Program-made: the position numbers and the translations under genes
The notes under the pieces: model-generated
The model's database searches: none
What the model saw: only the letters and a program-made list of their open reading frames with translations
Told to the model about the DNA's origin: nothing
In this document: piece after piece, positions 38,797 through 48,414 of the stretch
Numbering within the stretch: position 1 is the stretch's first letter
Layout of the letters: each line of letters begins with the position of its first letter
Assembly (NCBI GenBank): GCA_903970185.1
Contig: CAJCIC010000020.1
Location: forward strand, 81,242 to 145,241
Direction of reading: 5' to 3'
DNA from: Gammaproteobacteria bacterium
Lineage (GTDB): Bacteria > Pseudomonadota > Gammaproteobacteria > Burkholderiales > Burkholderiaceae_D
Length of the DNA stretch: 64,000 bases

Positions 38797-39636
38797 CTAG
38801 AAGCTGACACCCTGGGGAATCTCGCCCGCCTGAACGCCAACCAGCTTCTCGAGGTTGGCCATGACCACCGATTTCACCCGGCCGTCGGCGCGCGCCTTGG
38901 CAATCCACTGATTGACATAGTTCTGCCAGCTCTTGTCGCTCTCCTTGCGAAAGCCGATGTTGGTCGTGGTCGACTGCACCGGCAACGGCACAACGATGTG
39001 TCCAATTGACGGGTTCTTCTTTAACACCGGCAAGGCCAGGATGATGACCAGGACCTGCGCGTCGGCCCGCCCCGACTGCAGGGCAAGCGTTGCCGTCGGC
39101 GCGTTGTCAAAACGCAGGATGGTCGCATTCGGGCAGGTTCGCGTGATCATCTGGTCATGCGAGGAGCCGTTATCGACTGCGACCTTGAAGTCGGCACGAT
39201 TGAGCGACTCCCACGTCAACGCGGTGAAGTCCGGCTTGGCGAGCAGCACGAAGGCGTTGTTGAAAAGAGGATCCGAAAAATCGACCACAAGGGCGCGCTG
39301 GGGCGTCGGATTGAGACCGAAAAACAGGTCGATCTTGTCGGATTCCAGATCGAGCACGGCATTGCCCCAGGTCGTTTCATGAATTTCGAGGGAGACCTTA
39401 AGCGATGCCGCAAGGTCCTTGCCGAAATCGATCATGAATCCCTGCCACTCGCCTGTCGCCGGATCCTTGACGTAATAGGGCGCCTGACCGGGTACTGCTC
39501 CCATGCGCAAGACCTTGGTACGGTTCACGCGTGCGAACGCCGATTCGGGCTCGCTTTGCGCAAATACGGAAGAGCCTGCGGTGACAAGGCCGCTGGCGCA
39601 AGCCGCGGCGGTAACAAATCGACGACGATCGACCAT
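38797..39636 (-). CDS. Solute-binding protein family 3, Tat-type leader
   Basis: A 279-residue periplasmic receptor. The leader has a twin-arginine-like DRRRFVTAAACASGLVTAGS segment and cleavage near VFA-QSE. GAVPGQAPYYVKDPATGEWQGFMIDFGKDLAASL is the family opening and FGLNPTPQRALVVDFSDPLF the ligand-site region. An ATG at 39708 would add 24 residues, which would put the RR motif far from the N-terminus. Confidence 0.88.
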   Translation of the reverse strand: MVDRRRFVTAAACASGLVTAGSSVFAQSEPESAFARVNRTKVLRMGAVPGQAPYYVKDPATGEWQGFMIDFGKDLAASLKVSLEIHETTWGNAVLDLESDKIDLFFGLNPTPQRALVVDFSDPLFNNAFVLLAKPDFTALTWESLNRADFKVAVDNGSSHDQMITRTCPNATILRFDNAPTATLALQSGRADAQVLVIILALPVLKKNPSIGHIVVPLPVQSTTTNIGFRKESDKSWQNYVNQWIAKARADGRVKSVVMANLEKLVGVQAGEIPQGVSF

Positions 39637-39729
39637 TTTTTTGTCCAGATAAGAGTTGCTGCGTGACAGGGCAAGCGCCAGCCTCAGTTTAAACTGAGTC
39701 TTTGCCATCGCGCCTGAACCGACGCCCTG

Positions 39730-40539
39730 ATGCCTTCAGACCTGACTGCCGCCAAGGGGCCGCCCGAGGGCGCCCCCCTGGCGCACCCCCGCGTCGTCCT
39801 CATTACCGGCGCCGGCTCGGGCATTGGTGCAGCACTGGCCCGCCGCCTGGCCGCAGACGGGCAGCACCTGATGCTGCATGCGCGCAGTCTCGAAGGCGAA
39901 TCGGGCGGGCGCCTTCAGGCCGTGCGCGAACAATGCCTGAAACTGGGTGCACCAGCCTGCGCCGAAATCGGCTGCGAACTCGGTGGCGAAGAGGCCACGC
40001 GGCAGCTCGTTGAAGCCACCCTCGAGCGCTTCGGCCGCATCGACCAGGTGGTATCAAATGCAGGCTATGCGCAGCAGCGCGGGCTTGCCGAGTCGAGCTG
40101 GGATGACCTCGCGCGCGCCTTTGCGGTGATGCCGATGACTTTTGCCAGCCTGATTCGGCTGGCAAGCCCGGTCATGGCCCGCTCGAGTTCGCCCCGTTTT
40201 GTAGGGGTCAGCTCGTTTGTCGCCCACCGCTTCGATACCGATACACCGTTTCCGGCCACGGCCGCGGCCAAGGCGGCGATGGAAGCCATCGCCAGAAGCG
40301 CTGCGGCCGAACTCGCGCCAAGGGGCATCACGGTCAATTGTGTTGCCCCTGGCTATACACGCAAGGACCGCCCGTCCACCAATCAGAAGGCGTGGGCCAA
40401 GGCGGTGCGCGAGACGCCGCTCGGACGCATTGCCACGCCGGAAAAAATCGCAGAAGCCATCCGCTTTCTGTTGAGCGACGCGGCCACCGACATCACCGGC
40501 GAGGTGATCCACGTCGACGGCGGCCTGACCCTGCTTTGA
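39730..40539 (+). CDS. Short-chain dehydrogenase/reductase family protein
   Basis: A 269-residue Rossmann protein. VVLITGAGSGIGAALARRLA is the cofactor loop, VVSNAGYAQQRGLAE the NAG region and FVGVSSFVAHRF the catalytic Ser region. At the YxxxK position the sequence reads TAAAK, so the catalytic Tyr is replaced by Thr; GITVNCVAPGYTRKD follows normally. It is translationally coupled to the amidase gene. The replaced Tyr leaves oxidoreductase activity uncertain. Confidence 0.88.
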   Translation: MPSDLTAAKGPPEGAPLAHPRVVLITGAGSGIGAALARRLAADGQHLMLHARSLEGESGGRLQAVREQCLKLGAPACAEIGCELGGEEATRQLVEATLERFGRIDQVVSNAGYAQQRGLAESSWDDLARAFAVMPMTFASLIRLASPVMARSSSPRFVGVSSFVAHRFDTDTPFPATAAAKAAMEAIARSAAAELAPRGITVNCVAPGYTRKDRPSTNQKAWAKAVRETPLGRIATPEKIAEAIRFLLSDAATDITGEVIHVDGGLTLL

Positions 40540-41939
40540 GCATCATCGATTCTTCGGCCGTCGATCTTCTGGCGCTGCTTGATCGCCGGGAAATTTCAAG
40601 CGTCGAGCTCCTTCACGCCTTCAGTGAGCGCATCGACGCAGTCAACCCCGTCTTGAACGCGATCGTCACGCTCGATCTCGAAGGCGCGCGCAGGAGCGCA
40701 GCTGCAATCGATAGCAAGCGTGTGCGCGGCGAGCCTTTGGGTGCCTTGGCCGGACTGCCGATCGCCATCAAGGATCTCGAGGCGGTCTGCGGCATGCGTA
40801 CGACGCAAGGCTCGCCGCTTTATCGCGACTGGGTTCCCGACTACGACAGCGCCATGGTCGAGCGCCTAAGACGCGCTGACGTGGTCATTCTGGGCAAGAC
40901 CAACGTGCCTGAATTCGGGCTGGGCTCGCACACCTTCAATAGCGTATTTGGCGCGACCCGAAATCCCTGGAATACCCAGCTGTCAGCGGGCGGCTCCTCT
41001 GGCGGTGCCGCTGCCGCCGTCGCCAGCGGCATGCTGCCGTTTGCAGACGGCTCCGATTTTGGCGGCAGCCTCAGGAATCCGGCGAGCTTTAACAATCTCT
41101 TGGGGTTACGCACGAGCCCGGGCAGGATCGCGCGCTTTCCCGCTCACGACGGCTTTGCCGGGCACTCGGTGTTGGGCCCGATCGCGCGCACGGCCGGCGA
41201 TGCCGCGCTGCTGCTTGCCGCGATGCAAGGCGCAGACGCGCGCGACCCGCTCTCGCTTGCAATGCCGGCAAAGCCCCGGCACGGGCAACTCGCGCGCGAT
41301 TTTCGCGGCGTTCGCATCGCCTATAGCGAAACACTGGGTGGACTGCCGATCGAGAAGGAAGTCATCGAAGCCACGCGCCTGGCCTTGCCAAGGCTCGAGG
41401 CGATCGGTTGCGTGATCGAAGAAGCCGAACCGGATCTGGTGGATGCCGACGGCACGTTCGAGACCCTGCGCGCGCTTGGCCTGGCAAGCCAGTACGGCCC
41501 GATGCTCAAGAGCCAGCGCCATCAGTTCAAGGACAGCGCCGTCTGGAACATCGAATCCGGCCTGTCTCTTTCGGTCGCTGCGATCGCCCAGGCGATCGCG
41601 AACAGAACGCGCCTTTACCAGAGCATGCGGCGCTTTCTTCAGACTTATGAGTTTCTGGTTGCCCCGGTCGCGCAAGTGCTGCCCTTTCCGATCGAATGGA
41701 CGTATCCGCAGGAGATTGGCGATGCGCCCATGGAGCACTATCTGGCCTGGATGCGGTCGTGCACGCGCATTTCGATCACGGCACATCCGGCCATGTCGAT
41801 CCCGGGTGGTTTCTCATCGCGGGGACTTCCCGTGGGCCTGCAGGTGGTTGGGCGCTGGCACGACGAATGGTCGCTCCTGCAACTTGCGCACGCGATGGAA
41901 TCGGCAGGCGATGTTGCCTTGCGCCGGCCGCCGATCTAG
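40536..41939 (+). CDS. Amidase signature family enzyme
   Basis: A 467-residue amidase. The Ser-cisSer-Lys triad is readable: AGLPIAIKDLEAV (Lys), QLSAGGSSGGAAAAV (cis-Ser) and ADGSDFGGSLRNPASFN (Ser). It would hydrolyse an amide such as an arylamide or urea derivative. A TTG start at 40536 overlaps the SDR stop as TTGA. The frame is open 66 codons further upstream, but that stretch is read from the SDR gene in another phase. Confidence 0.9.
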   Translation: MSIIDSSAVDLLALLDRREISSVELLHAFSERIDAVNPVLNAIVTLDLEGARRSAAAIDSKRVRGEPLGALAGLPIAIKDLEAVCGMRTTQGSPLYRDWVPDYDSAMVERLRRADVVILGKTNVPEFGLGSHTFNSVFGATRNPWNTQLSAGGSSGGAAAAVASGMLPFADGSDFGGSLRNPASFNNLLGLRTSPGRIARFPAHDGFAGHSVLGPIARTAGDAALLLAAMQGADARDPLSLAMPAKPRHGQLARDFRGVRIAYSETLGGLPIEKEVIEATRLALPRLEAIGCVIEEAEPDLVDADGTFETLRALGLASQYGPMLKSQRHQFKDSAVWNIESGLSLSVAAIAQAIANRTRLYQSMRRFLQTYEFLVAPVAQVLPFPIEWTYPQEIGDAPMEHYLAWMRSCTRISITAHPAMSIPGGFSSRGLPVGLQVVGRWHDEWSLLQLAHAMESAGDVALRRPPI

Positions 41940-41949
41940 CGGCGTTGTG

Positions 41950-42246
41950 TCACCAGCGAACCCACCATCCCTGGTAGAAGCGGCGGCCGTCGACTTCTTC
42001 AAAGCCCGAGAGCATCATGGCGCGTTCGCCAAAGGCGAGCAGTTCGATGTCGTGCAACTCGGGCAAGCGGCGCGAGTCACGCACGCGCTCGATCGGCTGC
42101 AATGCCGCTACGCGCGAGGCGCGACGCAAGCCATCGATCGTCGCCAGATAGACATTCAGTCGCCCCTCGTGCGCAGGCTGCTGCTCGAGTTGGTTCACCG
42201 CGATCGGTGCTCCCCGAGTGTGGGTCAGGATGACGGTGACCAGCAT
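41950..42246 (-). CDS. Conserved-looking hypothetical protein
   Basis: A 98-residue protein with no recognised domain. It contains GRLNVYLATIDGLRRASRVA and ends with FEEVDGRRFYQGWWVRW. Codon use matches the neighbouring genes, so it is probably real. A GGGAA/TTCCC inverted repeat lies about 30-50 bases upstream (see findings). Confidence 0.6.
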   Translation of the reverse strand: MLVTVILTHTRGAPIAVNQLEQQPAHEGRLNVYLATIDGLRRASRVAALQPIERVRDSRRLPELHDIELLAFGERAMMLSGFEEVDGRRFYQGWWVRW

Positions 42247-42521
42247 CGGTGGGGCGGGCCAAGCTGCGTTGAATAGGGAACAAATATTCCCTTATTCACG
42301 CGGCACTGTCAATTCGACGGCGAAAGCGCGAGTGTCAACCAGCGTGAACGACACGCGACATCTGCGCTTTCGCCCTTGTGTGTTCTGCCGGCTCGGTGCA
42401 TTGTAGCGATATCGCCATCACATCAAGCTTTTGGGCGACGCTCTTCGAGTCATCTCGAAGATACGACGATGTGGCACATATCCAGACACGGGCACTAGAC
42501 AGCCGTATTGAGGAGATTGGC

Positions 42522-42896
42522 ATGCACTGCATTTTTCGACCGCTCGCGGCACTTTTCTTTGCGCTGGCTTTGGCCGGATGCTCGACGATCCAGTCGCTAA
42601 ACCCGTTTCACCACGATGCTCCCGAGCAGATTGCCTCGCCTTCGGTACCGGCGACGGCCTACGGCGCACAGCAGCCGATGGGGTATTCCGAGCACGCAGC
42701 GGCGATGGCCGGAATCACGGAATTGCACTACGAAGTCGAGTCCGAGCACATTGCGCGCGACGCTTCCTGCGGTACCGGCACGGTCGCGCTGCTCCTGGAG
42801 AAGGGCCCGGGCTATGAGACCTACTCGGTGCCTTGCGGCGCCACGCGGGTGATGCTCATCCGCTGCGAATTCAGCTACTGCCGCACCATGCAATAG
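42522..42896 (+). CDS. Small lipoprotein
   Basis: A 124-residue lipoprotein. The leader MHCIFRPLAALFFALALAGC ends in the lipobox LAGC. The mature part contains two Cys pairs (DASCGTGT, SVPCGATR, IRCEFSYCRTM) that could be oxidised in the periplasm. GAGGAG lies six bases before the ATG. Unknown function. Confidence 0.75.
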   Translation: MHCIFRPLAALFFALALAGCSTIQSLNPFHHDAPEQIASPSVPATAYGAQQPMGYSEHAAAMAGITELHYEVESEHIARDASCGTGTVALLLEKGPGYETYSVPCGATRVMLIRCEFSYCRTMQ

Positions 42897-42992
42897 GCCG
42901 CCTCGCAGGGCGAAACGAGCGCCAGGCGGCGATCACCCCGGATTCCAATTCGGAGGTACAGTGCTGGCAACCAAAGCCGCCTGAAAGACGCC

Positions 42993-44207
42993 ATGCAACG
43001 CCTTGACTCCCATCCTTCCGGACGACATTTCCTCGGCATACCCGGACCGAGCCCTGTCCCTGACCGGATTTTGCGTGCCATCAGCTATCCGACCATCGAT
43101 CACCGCGGGCCGGAATTTGCCGAACTCGGAAAGAAGGTGCTGGACGGCGTGCGCGGTCTTTTCGGCACCACCCAGCCGGTCATCATCTATCCGGCATCAG
43201 GCACTGGCGCCTGGGAAGCGGCGATGGTCAATACGCTTAGTGCAGGTGACCGGGTCCTGATGTATGAGACCGGCCAGTTCGCAGCCCTTTGGCAGGCGCT
43301 TGCCCGAAAGCTCGGGCTCGAGCCGGAAGTTCTTGGCGGCGGCATCCGCGGCTGGCGCATGGGCGTTAACGCCGATGCGATCGAAGCGCGCCTGAGCCAA
43401 GATCGTGACCACCTCATCAAGGCGGTGTGCATCGTTCACAACGAAACGTCGACCGGGGCCATGTCGGACGTGGCATCGGTAAGGCGCGCAATGGACGCTG
43501 CCAGCCACCCTGCACTGCTGCTGGTCGACACCATTTCAGGGCTTGGTTGCGCCCCCTATCTGCACGATGCCTGGGGTGTTGACGTCTCCATCGCCGGGTC
43601 GCAAAAAGGCATGATGCTGCCGCCTGGGCTTGGCTTTAACGCGATCTCGCCAAAGGCCCGCGCAGCTGCGGCCAAGGCGACCCTGCCGCGCGCCTACTGG
43701 GCATGGGACGAGATGCTGGCGTTCAATCCATCTGGCTACTTTCCCTCTACGCCAAACACCAATCTTCTCTACGGCTTGAGCGAAGTCATCGACATGATGA
43801 ACGAGGAGGGCCTGCCTGCCATCTTCGATCGCCACGAGCGCCTGGCTCGCGCGTGTCGGGCAGCCGTCGCCGCCTGGGGACTCGAATTGCAATGTCTGGA
43901 TGAGAGAGCCTACTCGCCGGTGCTAAGCGCCGTCGTCATGCCCGAGGGCATCGATGCGGACGAGGTACGAAAAACCATACTTGAACGCTTTGACCTGTCC
44001 CTTGGCGCGGGTCTTGGGCAGATCAAGGGACGCGTGTTTCGCATCGGCCATCTGGGCGATTGCAACGACCTCACGCTGATGGCGGAACTGGCAGGCTGCG
44101 AGATGGGAATGCAGCTTTGCGGCGTGCGCCTGCAAGGCTCGGGCGTGCTCGCTGCAATGTCGAGTCTTCGTGCCGTGAACACTGCAGAGCACCGCCAAGC
44201 AGCGTGA
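42993..44207 (+). CDS. Class V aminotransferase (serine/alanine-glyoxylate type)
   Basis: A 404-residue PLP enzyme. GIPGPSPVPDRILRAI and YPASGTGAWEAAMVNTLSAGD are characteristic of the serine-glyoxylate/alanine-glyoxylate group; GSQKGMMLPPGLGFN holds the catalytic Lys. It would transfer an amino group with glyoxylate or a related keto acid. It is first of a three-gene operon, overlapping the MFS gene by four bases (GTGA). Confidence 0.9.
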   Translation: MQRLDSHPSGRHFLGIPGPSPVPDRILRAISYPTIDHRGPEFAELGKKVLDGVRGLFGTTQPVIIYPASGTGAWEAAMVNTLSAGDRVLMYETGQFAALWQALARKLGLEPEVLGGGIRGWRMGVNADAIEARLSQDRDHLIKAVCIVHNETSTGAMSDVASVRRAMDAASHPALLLVDTISGLGCAPYLHDAWGVDVSIAGSQKGMMLPPGLGFNAISPKARAAAAKATLPRAYWAWDEMLAFNPSGYFPSTPNTNLLYGLSEVIDMMNEEGLPAIFDRHERLARACRAAVAAWGLELQCLDERAYSPVLSAVVMPEGIDADEVRKTILERFDLSLGAGLGQIKGRVFRIGHLGDCNDLTLMAELAGCEMGMQLCGVRLQGSGVLAAMSSLRAVNTAEHRQAA

Positions 44208-45454
44208 AAAGACTCAGCGCGAGTCACGTCGTGCTGCTTTTGCTTTGCCTGATGTATGCGATCACTTACATGGATCGCGTCAATGTCAGTACCGCGGCTG
44301 ACGGCTTCGCGCGCGAACTGCATTTCTCAAAGACCGAGATCGGGGCGGTATTTTCTGCGTTCGCGTATCCGTACCTGATCTTCCAGGTGGCAGGCGGCTG
44401 GGTCAGCGACCGCTTTGGCGCCCGCCGCACGCTACTGGTGTGCTCGCTGCTCTGGGCGATCGCGACGATTCTCACCGGGCTTGCCGGCGGCCTCTTGTCG
44501 ATGCTCGCTGCACGCGTACTGCTCGGGCTTGGCGAAGGAGCGACCTTTCCCGCCTCGACATCGGCGATGGCCCGCTGGTTTTCTCCGGCCAAGCGCGGCT
44601 TCGCCCAAGGCATCACACATGCTGCCGCGCGCATCGGCAACGCCGTGACCCCTGGCGCCGTCGTTGTGGTCATGGCGCGCTTTGGCTGGCGCGCAGCGTT
44701 CTTCGCGCTTGGCGGCCTGAGCCTGGTCTGGGTCTTCGCCTGGATGCTGACGTTTCACGAGGAGCCGCGGCAGCATCCGCGCATTACACCGGCAGAGCTG
44801 GCGGTACTTTCGCCCCCGGCCGGCATCCGCCCGAAGGTGCCCTGGCCCACGCTTTTCAAGCGCATGGTGCCGGTGACGCTGGTCTACTTCTGCTATGGCT
44901 GGACGCTGTGGCTGTTCCTCGCCTGGATCCCGCAGTATTTCCTGCACAGCTATTCGCTCGATCTGAAAAAATCGGCGCTGTTTGCCTCCGCTGTATTTTT
45001 GTCCGGTGTCGCGGGCGACACGCTAGGCGGGCTTGGCACCGACTGGCTGCTAAAGCGCACAAAGCGGCTTGGCATTGCCCGCAGTGCGATGGTCTCGGTC
45101 TGCATGGTGCTGGCCCTCGTCTCGCTGTTGCCGCTGCTCTTTGCGCATCAACTGACACTTTCCGTGGTGTGCCTCTCGGCTGGCTTTTTCTTTGCCGAGA
45201 TGACCATCGGGCCGATGTGGGCGGTGCCGATGGACATCGCACCGCGCTTTGCCGGCACGGCAAGCGGCATGATGAATACCGGTTCGGCGCTCGCTGCCAT
45301 CATCTCTCCGGTCGTTGCCGGTTATTTGATCGACCTGACCGGAAATTGGGACCTGCCATTCATCGGCAGCATGATTCTGATGGCGTTAGGTGCCGTGCTT
45401 GCGCTACGGATGCGCGCAGCCGAGCCCTTTGCGGCGGCTGGCGCAACGCGCTGA
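44204..45454 (+). CDS. MFS transporter (anion:cation symporter-like, D-galactonate/tartrate type)
   Basis: A 416-residue permease with twelve helices. MYAITYMDRVNVSTAADGF and VSDRFGARRTLLVCSLLWA are the helix 1-3 signature of the ACS family that carries sugar acids, tartrate or phthalate. ARVLLGLGEGATFPAST and FAEMTIGPMWAVPMDIAP are later blocks. GTG at 44204 overlaps the aminotransferase stop. It presumably imports the substrate used by its two operon partners. Confidence 0.9.
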   Translation: MKRLSASHVVLLLLCLMYAITYMDRVNVSTAADGFARELHFSKTEIGAVFSAFAYPYLIFQVAGGWVSDRFGARRTLLVCSLLWAIATILTGLAGGLLSMLAARVLLGLGEGATFPASTSAMARWFSPAKRGFAQGITHAAARIGNAVTPGAVVVVMARFGWRAAFFALGGLSLVWVFAWMLTFHEEPRQHPRITPAELAVLSPPAGIRPKVPWPTLFKRMVPVTLVYFCYGWTLWLFLAWIPQYFLHSYSLDLKKSALFASAVFLSGVAGDTLGGLGTDWLLKRTKRLGIARSAMVSVCMVLALVSLLPLLFAHQLTLSVVCLSAGFFFAEMTIGPMWAVPMDIAPRFAGTASGMMNTGSALAAIISPVVAGYLIDLTGNWDLPFIGSMILMALGAVLALRMRAAEPFAAAGATR

Positions 45455-48414
45455 TGGGCGCGCACGGCACGCCCCTTGAGCGCGCCTTGCGCAAGGCCGT
45501 GCGCGGCGCTGTGCGGTTTGATGACGCCACGCGCGGACGCTATGCGACCGACGCCTCGATTTACCAGATCACGCCAATCGGTGTTGTCGAGCCGCTTGAC
45601 GATGAGGATCTTCTCGCCGTCCTTGAAGTCGCACGCGAGCAGCATGCTCCGGTTCTCGCGCGCGGAGCCGGCAGCAGCCAATGCGGCCAGACGGTTGCCA
45701 ATGCGCTCATCGTCGATGTCAGTCACCATCTGCGCGCCGTGCTCGATTTCGATGCCGCCGCCATGCGCGTCGTCGTCGAGCCCGGGCTCACCCTTGACGC
45801 ACTCAACGCCTATCTGAAGCCGCATGGCCTTTGGTATCCGGTCGACGTCTCGACCAGTGCACAGGCGACCCTTGGCGGCATGGCCGGCAATAACTCGTGC
45901 GGTTCGCGCTCGCTTTGTTACGGCAACATGGTGCACAACGTCGAAGCCATCGATGCCGTGCTTGCCAATGGCGAGGCTTGGTCATTCGGGCTTGGCATCA
46001 GCTCCGAGCGCGGCTCAAGCCCGCTTGAGGGTGCGCTGCTTGATCTCATGGCACGCCACCGCGACGACATCAGGGCCCATGTTCCGAAGCTGCTGCGGCG
46101 CGTTGGCGGCTATAACGTCGATCTCGCCGATTGCCAGAGCCCGCGCCCGTATCGGGCAGACGAGAAGGTCAATTTCGCCCATCTTCTCGTGGGATCCGAA
46201 GGAACGCTGGCAATTTCGAGGCGGCTACACCTGAAACTTGCACCCTTGCCGCGTGCACGCGTTCTGGCTGTGGTCAATTTCTCGTCGCTTTTTGAAGCCA
46301 TGGAGGCCACTCCTGCGATCGTCGCGCTAGGCCCAAGCGCAGTCGAACTCGTCGATCGCACCATGATTGATCTGGCGCTCGCAAATCCTGCCTTCAGGCC
46401 GGTCATCTCGGGCGCATTGATCGGCGAGCCAGGCGCATTGCTCCTGGTTGAATTCAGCGGCGAGGAACAGGCGCCCTTGGCGAAGCGACTGGGCGAGCTC
46501 GACGAGCTGGTGGCAACGCGCCTTGGCTCGCGACGGGTGGCGAAGCTCGACCGGGAGCGGGAGCAAAAGGCCCTCTGGGACGTGCGCAAGGCCGGGCTTA
46601 ACATCATGATGAGCATGAAAGGCGACGGCAAACCGGTCTCTTTCATCGAGGACTGCGCCGTGCCGCTTGAGCATCTTGCCGAGTACACGGCGCGCTTGAG
46701 CGATGTCTTTCTGAAGCATGGCACCCAGGGCACATGGTATGCCCACGCAAGCGTCGGCACGCTGCACGTCAGACCGATCCTCGACATGCGGCGCGACGGC
46801 GCAGCGAAGATGCGCAGCATCGCCAACGAAGCCTCGGCGCTGGTGCGCAAATTCAAGGGGGCGTATTCCGGTGAGCACGGCGACGGCATTTGCCGGGGCG
46901 AATGGATCAGCTGGCAGTTCGGGCCGGCCCTGACCGCTGCCTTTCGCGACATCAAGCATCTGTTCGATCCCGACAAGCGCTTTGCGCCTGACAAGTTTCT
47001 CGATGCGCCGTTGATGGACGCCGAGGCACAGTTCAGGTTCCCCAAAAGCTATCGTGTCATCCCGCTTGTGACCGCGCTTGACTGGTCGGCCTACAACGTC
47101 ACCCGCGATGCCACCACCGGCCTTGAGGGCGCCAAGGGCAGCGCGGGCGACCCCACAGGTGGCCTTGCGATGGCCGTCGAGATGTGCAACAACAATGGTC
47201 ACTGCCGCAAGTTCGACGCCGGCACGATGTGCCCGAGCTTTCGTGCCACCCGCGACGAGACCCACGTCACGCGCGGCCGTGCCAATACCTTGCGGCTCGC
47301 CCTGTCATCGCAGCTCGGCAGCGCCGGCCTTGCCGACGACAGCGTGGCCCAGGCGCTCGACCTTTGCGTGTCGTGCAAGGGATGCCGCCGCGAGTGCCCA
47401 ACCGGCGTGGACATGGCACGCATCAAGATTGAAGCGCGCGCCGCCCGCGTCCGGCACCACGGCATGTCCATGCGCGATCGGCTGATCGGCTGGCTGCCGC
47501 GCTATGCACCCATCGTTTGCGCATCTGCGCTTGGCGCGAGTCTTGCCAACGGTACGGCCCGCGCCCTGCCGTGGGCACGCCGCGCTTTCGGATTTTCGGC
47601 AAAGCGCGCGCTGCCAGAATTTCACAGGACGTATACGAAGCGACGACCCGGGCCGATCGGCGAGGCAGCAAGCGTCGTGCTCTTTGCCGACACCTTTAAC
47701 AATCATTTCGAGCCGCACATCATCGCTGCAGCAACGCGCGTGCTTGACGCGCTCGGCGAGCGCACCGTCATTGCAGGGCTCCCCGGCGAGCGGCCGCTTT
47801 GTTGCGGCAGAACCTTTCTTGCCGCCGGCGATATCACACGAGCGCGCAGCGAGGCCACGCGCTCGCTTGACGTGCTCGCGCCGCTTGCCCGTGCCGGCGC
47901 TACCATCGTCGGGCTCGAGCCTTCGTGTCTATTGACGATGCGCGACGAATGGCAGATTCTCGGACTTGGCGATGCGGCCGCTGTTCTCGCCAGCCAGGCG
48001 CTGCTTATTGGCGAGTATCTGGCCAAGGACAACCGCCTCGCGCGCCTTGGCGAGAAGCTCGAGGCAGCGCAACCTGGCGCGCATGTGCTCGTGCATGGCC
48101 ACTGCCACCAGAAGGCGTTCGATGCGTTCGATGCCGTGCTCGCAAGCATCGCAGCGATCCCCAACCTTGCGGCACGACCCATCGAATCCTCGTGCTGTGG
48201 CATGGCAGGCAGCTTCGGCATGGAGAGCGAGCATTACCCGATCTCGATTGCCATGGCAGAACTCTCGCTTGCACCCACCATCAGAAGCGATCCGGATGCG
48301 ACGATCGTTGCCGATGGCACGAGTTGCCGCCACCAGATCAATGAGCTGACCGGGCGCAGGGCGTATCACAGCGTCGAACTCCTGGCGCGCGCGCTCAGTG
48401 CTGGCGCGCCTTGA
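45454..48414 (+). CDS. FAD/Fe-S fused D-2-hydroxyacid dehydrogenase, YdiJ-like
   Basis: A 986-residue fusion. Residues about 35-460 are an FAD-binding (PCMH type) and C-terminal FAD oxidase domain (LARGAGSSQCGQTVANALIV, YSGEHGDGICRGEW). An Fe-S-cluster part has CVSCKGCRRECPTGVDMARIK (CxxCxxCxxxCP), and a GlpC/CCG-type Cys domain has LCCGRTF, HCHQKAF and SSCCGMAGSFGME. This layout is that of YdiJ, which oxidises D-2-hydroxyglutarate. ATG at 45454 overlaps the MFS stop (TGATG). Confidence 0.92.
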   Translation: MGAHGTPLERALRKAVRGAVRFDDATRGRYATDASIYQITPIGVVEPLDDEDLLAVLEVAREQHAPVLARGAGSSQCGQTVANALIVDVSHHLRAVLDFDAAAMRVVVEPGLTLDALNAYLKPHGLWYPVDVSTSAQATLGGMAGNNSCGSRSLCYGNMVHNVEAIDAVLANGEAWSFGLGISSERGSSPLEGALLDLMARHRDDIRAHVPKLLRRVGGYNVDLADCQSPRPYRADEKVNFAHLLVGSEGTLAISRRLHLKLAPLPRARVLAVVNFSSLFEAMEATPAIVALGPSAVELVDRTMIDLALANPAFRPVISGALIGEPGALLLVEFSGEEQAPLAKRLGELDELVATRLGSRRVAKLDREREQKALWDVRKAGLNIMMSMKGDGKPVSFIEDCAVPLEHLAEYTARLSDVFLKHGTQGTWYAHASVGTLHVRPILDMRRDGAAKMRSIANEASALVRKFKGAYSGEHGDGICRGEWISWQFGPALTAAFRDIKHLFDPDKRFAPDKFLDAPLMDAEAQFRFPKSYRVIPLVTALDWSAYNVTRDATTGLEGAKGSAGDPTGGLAMAVEMCNNNGHCRKFDAGTMCPSFRATRDETHVTRGRANTLRLALSSQLGSAGLADDSVAQALDLCVSCKGCRRECPTGVDMARIKIEARAARVRHHGMSMRDRLIGWLPRYAPIVCASALGASLANGTARALPWARRAFGFSAKRALPEFHRTYTKRRPGPIGEAASVVLFADTFNNHFEPHIIAAATRVLDALGERTVIAGLPGERPLCCGRTFLAAGDITRARSEATRSLDVLAPLARAGATIVGLEPSCLLTMRDEWQILGLGDAAAVLASQALLIGEYLAKDNRLARLGEKLEAAQPGAHVLVHGHCHQKAFDAFDAVLASIAAIPNLAARPIESSCCGMAGSFGMESEHYPISIAMAELSLAPTIRSDPDATIVADGTSCRHQINELTGRRAYHSVELLARALSAGAP

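Noticed and set aside
44440..45453. A 1,324-codon frame that appears to extend the YdiJ-like gene 1 kb upstream
   Set aside because: The upstream part is another phase of the MFS gene; the real start is the ATG at 45454, overlapping the MFS stop.
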